Source of the DNA: Bacillota bacterium
GTDB taxonomy: Bacteria > Bacillota > Clostridia > Oscillospirales > Oscillospiraceae
Assembly (NCBI GenBank): GCA_028719885.1
Contig: JAQYLT010000039.1
Span: forward strand, 1-64,000
Direction of reading: 5' to 3'
DNA: 64,000 nucleotides
Positions 28,058-36,011 of this stretch are shown piece by piece. Positions within the stretch are counted from its first letter, which is position 1. The number at the start of each line of letters is the position of its first letter. Below the pieces are notes generated by a model. That model made no database searches and had not been told where the DNA came from. It saw only the letters and a program-made list of their open reading frames with translations. A program made the position numbers and the translations under genes.

Positions 28058-28900
28058 CTACCGTTCCTCCTTTACCATGAATACAAACAGCTCCTCGATG
28101 CTTAAGGGGCTCAGCTTCAGTCCCGGGGGCGCCGACTCCCGGCGGACAATGGCCTGGGCGCCGTAGGGCGTGGTTTTCCGGCAGAGCACCGCACCGGGGT
28201 CCAATTCCTCCAGGGCCTCGGCGGGGCAGTGGAGCATGCCGTATTCCGCCAGGAGCTGATCCTTTTCCTCGCACAGCAGGAGCTTGCCCTTGTGGAGGAA
28301 GGCGATGTAGTCGCAGAGCTTTTCCAAATCACTGACGATGTGGGAGGAGATCAGGATGGAGTGGTCCTCCTGCCGGGTGAAGTCGCTGAACATCTCCACC
28401 ACCTCGTCCCGCACCACCGGGTCCAGTCCGCCGGTGGGCTCATCCAGCAGCAGAAGCTTGGCCCCGTGGGACATGGCCACGGCGATGCCCAGCTTCATTT
28501 TCATGCCCCGGGAAAAGGTTTTGAAGGCCTTATCCTCCGGCAGCTGGAAGCGCTTTATGATGCGGTCGTATTCCTCCTGGTTCCAGTGGCGGAAGCTGCC
28601 CGCCATTACTTTCCCCACCTGACGGGTGTTCAAACATTCCGGCAGGCCGATTTCGTCCAGCACCACCCCCACCTCTTCCTTGGTCAGGCGGGGGTTTTCC
28701 CGGCTGTCCCGGCCCAGGATGGTGATGGAGCCGCTGTCGCTGTGGAGCATATCCAGAATCAGCCGGATGTTGGTGCTTTTTCCGGCGCCGTTTTCACCGA
28801 TGAGGCCCATGACGCAGCCGCTGGGCAGGGTGAGGTTCATATTCTCCAGCTGAAAGCCGGGGAAGCGTTTGGTCACGTTTTTCATTTCCAGTGCGTTCAT
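28058..28900 (-). CDS. ABC transporter ATPase of a YtrA-type module
   Basis: The 280-residue ATPase has Walker A GENGAGKST, an FSRGMKMKLG signature (a variant common in this exporter class), Walker B LLLLDEPTGGLDP and switch His in ISSHIVSD. A C-terminal extension of about 70 residues follows the ATPase core. Its ATG overlaps the GntR gene by four bases and its end is one base from the permease gene. Regulator, ATPase and permease are therefore one operon. Confidence 0.92.
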   Translation of the reverse strand: MNALEMKNVTKRFPGFQLENMNLTLPSGCVMGLIGENGAGKSTNIRLILDMLHSDSGSITILGRDSRENPRLTKEEVGVVLDEIGLPECLNTRQVGKVMAGSFRHWNQEEYDRIIKRFQLPEDKAFKTFSRGMKMKLGIAVAMSHGAKLLLLDEPTGGLDPVVRDEVVEMFSDFTRQEDHSILISSHIVSDLEKLCDYIAFLHKGKLLLCEEKDQLLAEYGMLHCPAEALEELDPGAVLCRKTTPYGAQAIVRRESAPPGLKLSPLSIEELFVFMVKEER

Positions 28901-29274
28901 GCCATGTCCTCCAACTCTGATTTCATCATTTCCAAAATATCCTCCCGGGACAGATTGCAGGCCGCCGCCAGACGGATGATCTGCTCCATGTGTTCCTCGA
29001 TTTGCTTCAGATGTTCTTCCTGGAGCAGCTGGGTGTTTTTCCTGGCCACATAGCAGCCCTTGCCGGGGACGGTGTAGATAAAGCCCTCTTTTTCCAGCTC
29101 CTCGTAGGCCCGCTTGGTGGTGATGAAGCTGATTCGCAGGTCCTTGGCCAGGGAGCGGATGGAGGGGAGCATCTCGTCCTCCCCCAGGCTGCCGCTGATG
29201 ATCTGGCTTTTGATTTGGGAATAGATTTGGTCGTAGATGGGAGTGCCGCTTTTGTTGTCGATCAGAACGGTCAT
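28897..29274 (-). CDS. GntR-family regulator, YtrA subfamily
   Basis: A 125-residue regulator: winged helix at about 10-75 (PIYDQIYSQIKSQIISG ... SIRSLAKDLRISFITTKRAYEELEKEGFI) and only a short C-terminal helical tail, as in the YtrA subfamily. I start at 29274 (MTVLIDNKSG) because AGAGGTG precedes it; an in-frame codon 33 bases upstream has none and lies in the promoter region. It should repress its own operon through the 12-bp palindrome next to the promoter. Confidence 0.88.
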   Translation of the reverse strand: MTVLIDNKSGTPIYDQIYSQIKSQIISGSLGEDEMLPSIRSLAKDLRISFITTKRAYEELEKEGFIYTVPGKGCYVARKNTQLLQEEHLKQIEEHMEQIIRLAAACNLSREDILEMMKSELEDMA

Positions 29275-29294
29275 AGGTTCACCTCTGTTTATTC

Positions 29295-29333
29295 TGTATA
29301 TATACATTATACACAGTTATAACAGTTTGTCAA
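29295..29333 (-). promoter_or_regulatory. Promoter and palindromic operator of the GntR/ABC operon
   Basis: On the minus strand TTGACA (29333-29328) and TATAAT (29311-29306) are 16 bases apart. A perfect 12-bp palindrome TGTATATATACA (29295-29306) abuts the -10 box, where a YtrA-type repressor would be expected to bind. Confidence 0.75.
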
Positions 29334-29507
29334 GAGGGAAGTGCGCCTCCCTACAGTGGATGGAACAAAAAATTGGGACGCCATGAAGCGCCCCAACAGA
29401 TTCATCATACCACAGCAATTTCATTCCGTCAACATTCTTCTGGGAAAAAATCCTACATTCTCCCTCTTATCCAAAAAGAATGAAACAATTATGTGGAAAA
29501 TCCCATC

Positions 29508-29536
29508 TTGCAAAAAGGGCTTTTATCAGTTATGAT
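29508..29536 (+). promoter_or_regulatory. Promoter of an orphan small transcription unit
   Basis: TTGCAA (29508-29513), 17 bases, TATGAT (29531-29536). The stretch from 29334 to this promoter shows nothing else I can support. Confidence 0.55.
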
Positions 29537-29542
29537 GAAGTT

Positions 29543-29674
29543 ACAAAAAGGAGCGAGTCAAAGCTGGCGATAGCTCCAAATCCGCAGAAAGAGAGGTCTA
29601 ATCGATGATGCTGGATAATAAGAACCAGTAGCAGCCCTCGGTGTTTGGTAAAAAACATCGAGGGCTGTTTTTTT
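29543..29674 (+). ncRNA. Candidate small RNA or leader of about 130 nt
   Basis: Between its own promoter and a strong terminator lies a unit of about 132 bases with no sizeable gene. It contains a GGAGC/GCTCC stem (29550-29577) and a possible 8-residue ORF (MMLDNKNQ, from 29604) after GAGAGG. It ends with CAGCCCTCG (29632-29640) paired to CGAGGGCTG (29659-29667) and seven T. The GH120 gene downstream has a separate promoter after this terminator. I could not match it to a T-box, SAM, TPP, glycine, c-di-GMP, SRP or 6S pattern. Confidence 0.45.
29632..29674 (+). terminator. Terminator of the orphan small unit
   Basis: A 9-bp GC-rich stem (29632-29640 with 29659-29667), extended by TGTTT/AAACA, followed by seven T. 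Confidence 0.85.
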
Positions 29675-29709
29675 GCGTTTCTTGCGGAAAACTCGGCAAT
29701 TTGCGGGGA

Positions 29710-29737
29710 TTGACTTTCCGCCCCCAGCCTCTATAAT
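29710..29737 (+). promoter_or_regulatory. Promoter of the GH120 gene
   Basis: TTGACT (29710-29715), a 16-base spacer and a perfect TATAAT (29732-29737), 38 bases before the ATG. Confidence 0.75.
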
Positions 29738-29774
29738 GGAACATAGAATATAAATTTACAGGAGGATAATTCCC

Positions 29775-31772
29775 ATGATTCGATATGTGGACTGCGCCGC
29801 TACCCTGGCCGGTGACGGCAGCGAAAAGCGTCCTTTCAAAACCATCAGCCAGGCGGCTGCCGTGGCCATGCCCGGTGACGAAATCCTGGTCGCCCCCGGT
29901 GTCTACCGGGAGGATGTGAGCCCCCGCTACGCAGGTACGCAGCGGCAGCCCATTGTCTATCGCTCCACCGTGCCCCGTGGGGCCGTCATCACCGGCGCGG
30001 AGCGGATCACTGGCTGGGTTCCCTATCAGGGAGATGTGTGGCAGGTGAAGCTGGACAACCGCTTCTTCGGCAATCACAATCCCTACACCACCCTGGTGTT
30101 CGGCGACTGGCTGAACCAGGGCACCCCCGCCCATACCGGCGAGGTTTTCCTGAACGATAAATCCCTCTACGAGCAGGATACCCTGGAAAAGGTGCTGCAT
30201 CCTGAATTTTACGACGGCTCCTGGGACCGGGACTTCACCAAGCACACCTGGTATACCCAGCAGTCCGAGGACGGGGAGAGCACCCTGATCTACGCCAATT
30301 TCCAGGGCAAGAACCCCAACGAAGAGAACGTGGAAATCACCGTCCGGCCCCACTGCTTCTGGCCCCAGGCGGAGCACGTGAACTACATCACCCTCACGGG
30401 CTTTGTGGTCACCAAGGCCGCTACCCAGTGGGCTCCCCCCACCGCCCTGCAGGAGGGCATGATCGGCCCCCACTGGTCTAAGGGTTGGGTGATCGAGGAC
30501 TGCGAGGTCTCCCACTCCAAGTGCTCCGGCATTTCCCTGGGCAAGTATTTGCAGCAGGGCAACGACAACAAGTGGTCCCACTATAAATATAAGGACGGCG
30601 CCCAGACCCAGCGGGACTGCTCCCTCATCGCCCAGATCGACGGCTGGAGCAAGGAGACCATTGGCTCCCACACCGTGCGGAACTGCGACATCCACGACTG
30701 CGGTCAGACCGGCATCGTGGGCAACCTGGGCTGCGTGTTCTCCGTGATTGAAAACTGCCACATCCACCACATCAACAACAAGCGGAACCTGGCCGGCGCG
30801 GAAATCGGCGGCATCAAGTTCCACGCTGCCATCGATGTGATCATCCGGGACTGCCATTTCCACCACTGCACCCGGGGCATCTGGCTGGACTGGCAGACCC
30901 AGGGCACCCGGGTGAGCCGCTGCCTGTTCCACGACAACTGCATGCCCTACGACTACCTGCTGAAAAAGGAAAACCGGGAGGGCCTGGGCCTGGGCGAGGA
31001 CCTGTTCATTGAGATTGCTCACGGTCCCTGCCTGGTGGACAACAACATCCTGCTCTCCGAGCGGGCGGTGAAGCTGCCCACCCAGGGCGTAGCCTTTGTC
31101 CACAATCTCTTCGGCGGCGCCATCGCGGCGGTGGGCCGGGGCGTGAAGAACGGCAGTGTGAAATATGATTCCACCCGCTATACCCCCATCCACATGCCCC
31201 ACCGCACGGAGATCACCGGCTTCATGTCCATCCTCCACGGCGACGTCCGGTTCTATAACAACGTGTTCGTCCAGCAGCCGGTGCGGGAGCAGATGCTGGA
31301 AATGGTAGCCGACTACAAGGACAACGAGTGGGAGGACGAGAACCTCACCGCCGGCACCCTGACCTACTCTGGCTACATGACTGAGGACCAGTGGAAGGCC
31401 TGCTTCGAGGGCTACTGCGGCGAGGGCGCTGCCCAGAGCCGGGACCGGTACTACATGCCCCTGCCTGTGTGGACCGGCGGCAACGTGTACTTCAACGGGG
31501 CACAGCCTGCGGATATTGAAGAGGACTTCACCCTGGATACCCAGCACCACATCACCCTGGAGCTGAAGCAGGAGAACGGCCAGTACCGGCTGGAGACCAA
31601 CCTGATGGAGTACCTGCCCCAGGCCAAGCTCATCACCTCCGACACCCTGGGCATGGCCTTTGAGCCGGAAGAGCGGTTCGAGACCCCCGAGGGCGAGGAC
31701 ATCATCTTCGACACCGATTTCTATGGCGACAGCCGACTGAACAACCTGGTGGCCGGACCTTTCAGCAAGTAA
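29775..31772 (+). CDS. GH120 beta-xylosidase (right-handed beta-helix)
   Basis: The 665-residue protein aligns by recall with the GH120 beta-xylosidase XylC of Thermoanaerobacterium saccharolyticum. Shared landmarks are FGDWL, IYANFQGKNPNEE, WAPPTA, IGPHWSKGW, IKFHAAIDV and WLDWQTQGTRVS. The expected nucleophile is D372 in WLDW and the acid/base is E413 in FIEIAHGP. The beta-helix core is interrupted by a small inserted beta-sandwich, as in that family. No signal peptide is present, so it acts on imported xylo-oligosaccharides. AGGAGG precedes the ATG and it has its own promoter and terminator. A more general beta-helix annotation would miss the family. Confidence 0.88.
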   Translation: MIRYVDCAATLAGDGSEKRPFKTISQAAAVAMPGDEILVAPGVYREDVSPRYAGTQRQPIVYRSTVPRGAVITGAERITGWVPYQGDVWQVKLDNRFFGNHNPYTTLVFGDWLNQGTPAHTGEVFLNDKSLYEQDTLEKVLHPEFYDGSWDRDFTKHTWYTQQSEDGESTLIYANFQGKNPNEENVEITVRPHCFWPQAEHVNYITLTGFVVTKAATQWAPPTALQEGMIGPHWSKGWVIEDCEVSHSKCSGISLGKYLQQGNDNKWSHYKYKDGAQTQRDCSLIAQIDGWSKETIGSHTVRNCDIHDCGQTGIVGNLGCVFSVIENCHIHHINNKRNLAGAEIGGIKFHAAIDVIIRDCHFHHCTRGIWLDWQTQGTRVSRCLFHDNCMPYDYLLKKENREGLGLGEDLFIEIAHGPCLVDNNILLSERAVKLPTQGVAFVHNLFGGAIAAVGRGVKNGSVKYDSTRYTPIHMPHRTEITGFMSILHGDVRFYNNVFVQQPVREQMLEMVADYKDNEWEDENLTAGTLTYSGYMTEDQWKACFEGYCGEGAAQSRDRYYMPLPVWTGGNVYFNGAQPADIEEDFTLDTQHHITLELKQENGQYRLETNLMEYLPQAKLITSDTLGMAFEPEERFETPEGEDIIFDTDFYGDSRLNNLVAGPFSK

Positions 31773-31789
31773 GAATTTCAAAACAGCAA

Positions 31790-31822
31790 CCCCGATGCCC
31801 AGCCGGGCATCGGGGTTTGTTT
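31790..31822 (+). terminator. Terminator of the GH120 gene
   Basis: CCCCGATGCCC (31790-31800) pairs with GGGCATCGGGG (31805-31815), followed by TTTGTTT. Confidence 0.85.
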
Positions 31823-31965
31823 ATGAAAAGTTCACAAAATTTACCATCGATTTTTGACATTCAGAAAAATTCGTGATAGTTAGCCGATGAATTTGATATA
31901 CCATTCCTCCGGAATCTGGTATACTCACGCCGCAAATCAAACCAACCCCTATGGAGGATTCTATC

Positions 31966-32088
31966 ATGAAAAAGGTTTTTAAATCCATTCTGAATGCCCG
32001 GAATTGCCGGGAGAACCAGGCCCGTCCGGATACCGGCAAGGCCCGCTGCTACGCCTGCATCAACGGCATCATCATTCCGGTGCTGTAA
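31966..32088 (+). CDS. Candidate 40-residue cysteine-containing peptide
   Basis: The frame encodes a basic peptide starting MKKVFKSILNARNCRENQ, with three Cys (C14, C28, C31; the last two as CYAC) and a hydrophobic end INGIIIPVL. GGAGG eight bases before the ATG is strong. Upstream are a TTGACA (31854-31859) and an imperfect dyad ATACCATTCC/GGAATCTGGTAT (31898-31922). Its end overlaps the converging AraC gene tail-to-tail by 17 bases. I do not recognise a family. It could be a signalling or bacteriocin-like peptide, or a chance frame. Confidence 0.45.
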   Translation: MKKVFKSILNARNCRENQARPDTGKARCYACINGIIIPVL

Positions 32089-32830
32089 GCGGCTCCCGGC
32101 TGCCGTAGCGCGCCCGGTACTGCCTGGGTGTCAGGCCGGTTGCTTTCCGGAACACACTGATGAAGTGGCTCTGGGAGCAAAAAGCCAGAAAATTTCCGAT
32201 GTCCGAACAGCTGTAGTCGCTGTAGCGGAGCATGGCCTCCGCCGCCTCGACGCGGCGCTGGCGGATATAATTTGAGATCGTCATTCCGGTCTCCTTTTTA
32301 AACAGGACGGATAGGTAGCTCTCGTTCAATTCCAGCTGAGCGGCCAGGTCCGAAACACGAATCTGCTCATACAGGTGGTCGTAGATGTAGTCCATACAGG
32401 CGACCACCGGTGTGGAGCAGATTTGTTGTTTTTTGGCCCCGACCATTTCCTCTAAATAGAATTCCAGCATGCTTTTGTGCAGGTCGATCACCTGCTGCTC
32501 CGTTTCCAGCAGGTCCATTTTCTGAATGAACAGGTCGCTGATGTTGTAGGCCCGCTCCTGGTTCAGGCCGCCCTCCATGCAGTAGCGGCAGCACAGAGCT
32601 ACGTTGGCCACAAAGAGGTACTTGTAGTTTCTCAGGGGATCGTCGGACAGGTGCCCCTGCAGATGGGCCTGGAAGGCATTCACACCCTCCTCCACCGCCC
32701 GGGGGTCCGCGTCCCGCAGCAGCTCATACTGCCGCCGGTCCCTGCTCTGGGACATATGCCGGAACTGATTCTCCCGGTGGACAAATTCCATGTAAAACAG
32801 CCGCTTCTCTTCCTCAGACCGCGCACCCAT
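32072..32830 (-). CDS. AraC-family transcriptional regulator
   Basis: A 252-residue regulator with two C-terminal AraC helix-turn-helices (from VACMDYIYDHLYEQIRVSD to GLTPRQYRARYG). The N-terminal half (1-145) is helical with no cupin motif, which is unlike the sugar-sensing AraC type. AGGGGG lies seven bases before the ATG. It converges with the GH120 gene and the small peptide. Its target is unknown; the neighbouring GH120 gene and the Lpl-type importer are candidates by position only. Confidence 0.88.
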   Translation of the reverse strand: MGARSEEEKRLFYMEFVHRENQFRHMSQSRDRRQYELLRDADPRAVEEGVNAFQAHLQGHLSDDPLRNYKYLFVANVALCCRYCMEGGLNQERAYNISDLFIQKMDLLETEQQVIDLHKSMLEFYLEEMVGAKKQQICSTPVVACMDYIYDHLYEQIRVSDLAAQLELNESYLSVLFKKETGMTISNYIRQRRVEAAEAMLRYSDYSCSDIGNFLAFCSQSHFISVFRKATGLTPRQYRARYGSREPLTAPE

Positions 32831-32926
32831 GCCGAATCCCCCTTTATGCTGATAAGTGCATCATAGCACATCCCCGGGGAAGATACAATCCCCTTGCGGG
32901 TTTCTCCTTTGCTCCATAACTTCCCC

Positions 32927-32955
32927 TTGCTTTTTTCCTGGGGATACGGTATAAT
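32927..32955 (+). promoter_or_regulatory. Promoter of the DUF1292 gene
   Basis: TTGCTT (32927-32932), 17 bases, perfect TATAAT (32950-32955). Confidence 0.75.
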
Positions 32956-33013
32956 TTATGCCATAAGGAAAGGGAAAGCATCCCAATTACCATCGAATAA
33001 GGAGTGTAGCCCA

Positions 33014-33316
33014 ATGGAAAATCTGGATATGACCCCCGATGCCCAGCAGGAAGAGGAATCCAGCATCCTCACCCTCACCGACGAGAACGGTCAGGATGTG
33101 GACTTTGAATACCTGGATTGCCTGACCTATCAGGGCAAGGAGTACCTGATTCTCATGCCCGCCGACGAGGCCGAAACCCAGATCGTCATCCTGGAGGTGG
33201 AGCCCGTGGACGACGAGAACGAGAACTACCTGGCCGTGGAGGACGAGGAAATTCTGGACGCCGTTTACGGTATGTTCAAGGAAAAATACAAGGATATCCT
33301 CACTTTCGAGGACTGA
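33014..33316 (+). CDS. DUF1292-family protein (YrzB-like)
   Basis: This acidic 100-residue protein matches DUF1292: ILTLTDENGQDVDFEYLDCLTYQGKEYLIL followed by an acidic middle and EEILDAVYGMFKEKYKDI. In other Firmicutes it is often near ruvX/yrrL, but here it is monocistronic with its own promoter and terminator. AAGGAGTGTAG precedes the ATG at 33014. Its function is unknown. Confidence 0.9.
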   Translation: MENLDMTPDAQQEEESSILTLTDENGQDVDFEYLDCLTYQGKEYLILMPADEAETQIVILEVEPVDDENENYLAVEDEEILDAVYGMFKEKYKDILTFED

Positions 33317-33326
33317 TACGATCCAG

Positions 33327-33354
33327 GAAGCACCCCCCCGGGTGCTTCTTTTTT
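33327..33354 (+). terminator. Terminator of the DUF1292 gene
   Basis: GAAGCACCC (33327-33335) pairs with GGGTGCTTC (33340-33348), followed by six T. Confidence 0.85.
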
Positions 33355-33394
33355 CGCTTATCTTGCTCTGCGGGTCGGATGCTTCCCAATGAAA

Positions 33395-33424
33395 TCTCCC
33401 CCTTTCCCGTGGGAAAGGGGGAGA
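33395..33424 (-). terminator. Hairpin at the end of the Lpl-type SBP gene
   Basis: TCTCCCCCTTTCCC and GGGAAAGGGGGAGA form a 14-bp perfect stem with a two-base spacer. On the minus strand it is followed by TTTC, so it probably ends the importer transcript. Confidence 0.65.
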
Positions 33425-33456
33425 AGTTATGGATTCAGAAAAGAATCAGAAGTCGC

Positions 33457-35076
33457 TCAGGGCAGCATCTCGGCATCGCCGAAGAACTGCTCCCACTTCT
33501 CAGCGCGCTCGTCGATGATGTCCTGGCCGCCGGAGGACAGGTAATCCTCCATGAACTCGTCCCAAACGGCGTCGAACTGGTCAACGGGGGCGACCACAGC
33601 CTGATCGAAGATCTGGTCACGCTTGGAGCTCAGGGTGTCGCCGATGCCGGCCTCGGCCTCGATGGCGCCCACGTTCACGTTCTTAATGAAGTGCAGGTCG
33701 GTCTGGGCGTAGGTATCAGCCTGGGCAACGATCTCGGGATCGATCTCGGCGTAGTTGTAAGCCTTGGACAGCTGGGTCTTCTCGGGGTCAGCCAGCTTCA
33801 GGCCGTTGCAGGTGATGGTGTAGTCGATGTTCATGCCGGAATTCATGATGGCGTCGCCGGTGGCGGCAACGGTCTGAATGGCGCCGGACTCCAGAACATT
33901 GTGGGTCACGCCCTCTTCACCGATCTGCAGGTACTCGATGTGCGCGGGATCGGAAATCCAATCCAGGTACAGCAGGCAGGCCAGAGGCTCGTCGTTGGTC
34001 AGGGGGAAGAACACCTTGCGGTCCACGGGGCCGGGGACGAACTTGGTGTGGCTGCCGTCGCTGCTGGTGAAGCAGTCAACAGCAACATACTTGGCATCGG
34101 GGCCCACGTTGCGCTGCAGGTTGGCGTTGATGCTGTCCACGCCGTTGCGGAAAGGATAGTCCCAGTTGTGGGTGAAAGCGCCCACGTAGCCGGCCTTCAT
34201 GTTGTCGTCTTCGGTGGTGTCGCCGGAGCCGTACAGGGCGAAGTTGTCCCACAGCAGGCCGTCGTTGTACCACTTGTTCAGCAGGCGGATGGCTTCCTTG
34301 GTGCCGTTCTGGGTCACCTTTCTGTCATCAAAGCCGTTGATGTAGAACTCACGGTCGGAGATATCGGGGTCGATAAAGGACTCGATCAGGTTGCCTGCAC
34401 GCCAGCCCACGTCGTAGCTCACGGAGTAGGGAATGACCTTGCTGGCATCATCCACGGGCAGCTCAGAGGCTCTCTCGTCGAAAGCGTACAGCATGGCTTC
34501 AAACTCTTCGGTGGTGGTGGGAGCTTCCAGGCCCAGGGCATCCAGCCAGTCCTGACGGACGAAGGTCAGAATCCGGTTGGAGGTGGCGAGCTTGGCCTCG
34601 ATGGCCCAAACAGTACCGGTATCGGGGTCACGGTCCCAGTAGATGTTGTTCTCGCCCAGCCAGTCCCACAGGTTGGGGCACAGATCCTTGTACTCCTCCA
34701 GGATCTCGCTCAGATCCATCACGCCGCCCATGTCAGCATAGGTCTGGATGGTGGGATAGCTGTAGGTCACGCAGATGTCGGGAGCCTTCTGGGCAGCCAG
34801 CAGGTTGTTGATTTCCTCAACCTCGGTCCAGCGGGGAACCTTTACGAATTCCACTTCCACATTGTGATCTTCCAGCATACCTTTTTTGATATACTCGGTG
34901 TACATGTTGTTGGTGGGGTCGGAGCCGCCGTCATTGCCGCGGTCATAGACCTCTACGGTGATGTGGCGGGTGGTGGTGAACTTGCCGTCCACGATTTCGT
35001 CCTCTGCATGGGCGATCACCGCGAAGGACATGAGCATCGCCACGGTCAGCAGCAGGGCTACCAATTTCTTTGCCAT
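33457..35076 (-). CDS. Lpl-type extracellular solute-binding protein (CUT1)
   Basis: This 539-residue family 1 binding protein resembles LplA-type receptors. It has a signal peptide (about 1-24, ending AVIAHAED), then VEVEFVKVPRWTEVEEINNLLAAQKAPDI and a long C-terminal lobe. Like the binding proteins at 6441 and 16627 it has no lipobox Cys. AGGAGG precedes the ATG. It is the last gene of a permease-permease-SBP operon. No ATPase is present in the operon, as is usual for LplABC, which borrows a shared MsmX-type ATPase; a candidate is the one at 49205-50305. The ligand is probably an oligosaccharide. Confidence 0.9.
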   Translation of the reverse strand: MAKKLVALLLTVAMLMSFAVIAHAEDEIVDGKFTTTRHITVEVYDRGNDGGSDPTNNMYTEYIKKGMLEDHNVEVEFVKVPRWTEVEEINNLLAAQKAPDICVTYSYPTIQTYADMGGVMDLSEILEEYKDLCPNLWDWLGENNIYWDRDPDTGTVWAIEAKLATSNRILTFVRQDWLDALGLEAPTTTEEFEAMLYAFDERASELPVDDASKVIPYSVSYDVGWRAGNLIESFIDPDISDREFYINGFDDRKVTQNGTKEAIRLLNKWYNDGLLWDNFALYGSGDTTEDDNMKAGYVGAFTHNWDYPFRNGVDSINANLQRNVGPDAKYVAVDCFTSSDGSHTKFVPGPVDRKVFFPLTNDEPLACLLYLDWISDPAHIEYLQIGEEGVTHNVLESGAIQTVAATGDAIMNSGMNIDYTITCNGLKLADPEKTQLSKAYNYAEIDPEIVAQADTYAQTDLHFIKNVNVGAIEAEAGIGDTLSSKRDQIFDQAVVAPVDQFDAVWDEFMEDYLSSGGQDIIDERAEKWEQFFGDAEMLP

Positions 35077-35135
35077 TGTGTTTCCTCCTTCAGATTTTGG
35101 GGTAGATATTGAATGATCGAATCAAGCTGATTCGG

Positions 35136-36011
35136 TTATTCCTTCACGGCACCCATGGTCACGCCATGGATGAAGTACTTCTGCAGCCAGGGGTAGATGC
35201 ACAGAATGGGAATGGTGGAGAACATAACAATTGCCGCTTTCAGGGAGGCGGACAGGCCGGGAGAGGAGAAGCCCTCCTGGGTGGCCACTTCCACGGAATT
35301 GATGTTGTTGATCACGTTGTACAGCAGCAGCTGCAGGGGATAGTAGTCCGCGTTCTTCATGTACATCAGGGCATCGGAGTAGCCGTTCCACCGGCCCACG
35401 GCGTAGAACAGGGCCAGGGTTGCCATAACGGGGGTGGACAGGGGCACATAGATCTTCACCAGAATCTGGAAGATGGACGCGCCGTCTATCTCTGCCGACT
35501 CTCGCAAGCTCTCCGGTATTCCGTAGAAGAAGCTTCGCATGATGATCATATTGTACACCGACAGGCACCCGGGGATGATCAGAACCAGGGGATTGTCCAG
35601 CAGGTTCAGATTCTGCATCAGCAGGTAGTTGGGAATGGTGCCGGCGTTGAAGAACATGGTGATGGTGATGAAAATGTTGATGGCGCCCCGGCCGCGCAGC
35701 TGCCGGAAGATCAGGGGGTAGGCACACAGCACCGTCATGGTCAGCGACAGCAGGGTGCACACCACCGTGAGGAACACGGTCCAGAAGAAAGAGCGGATGT
35801 ACTTGGGGTCCTTCAAAACCGTGAGGTAGGCGTCGAAATTAAAGCCCTTGGGCCAGAGGGAGACCTCGTGGCGCACCAGATAGTCGGTGCCGCTGAGGGA
35901 CTTGGCCAGCAGGTGAATCATGGGCAGCAGGCACACGGCACTGACCAGGACGCACAGGAACACAAAGCCCCAGTCGCCAATCTTGGAAGATGTGGATTTG
36001 ACGTTTCGCAT
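35136..36011 (-). CDS. CUT1 ABC permease 2 (LplC-like)
   Basis: A 291-residue permease with six helices and the EAA-loop stretch ESLRESAEIDGASIFQILVKIYVPLS that contacts the ATPase. It ends YPWLQKYFIHGVTMGAVKE, the common LplC C-terminus. Its ATG overlaps the stop of LplB by one base (TAATG). It forms the channel with the LplB-like permease and works with the binding protein at 33457. Confidence 0.93.
   Translation of the reverse strand: MRNVKSTSSKIGDWGFVFLCVLVSAVCLLPMIHLLAKSLSGTDYLVRHEVSLWPKGFNFDAYLTVLKDPKYIRSFFWTVFLTVVCTLLSLTMTVLCAYPLIFRQLRGRGAINIFITITMFFNAGTIPNYLLMQNLNLLDNPLVLIIPGCLSVYNMIIMRSFFYGIPESLRESAEIDGASIFQILVKIYVPLSTPVMATLALFYAVGRWNGYSDALMYMKNADYYPLQLLLYNVINNINSVEVATQEGFSSPGLSASLKAAIVMFSTIPILCIYPWLQKYFIHGVTMGAVKE

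Noticed and set aside
29320..29352. GGGAAGTGCGCCTCCCTAC as a further repeat copy
   Set aside because: It shares only CCCTAC with the border and lacks a hairpin of the right size, a core or a facing partner.
29341..29535. 64-codon open frame between the GntR gene and the small RNA
   Set aside because: No ribosome binding site before the start, no recognisable sequence, and it overlaps the -35 region and -10 box of the small-RNA promoter.
29543..29674. T-box leader
   Set aside because: The terminator and AGAGAG-like bases were suggestive, but the TGGNACCGCG antiterminator core is missing and the downstream gene is not tRNA- or amino-acid-related.
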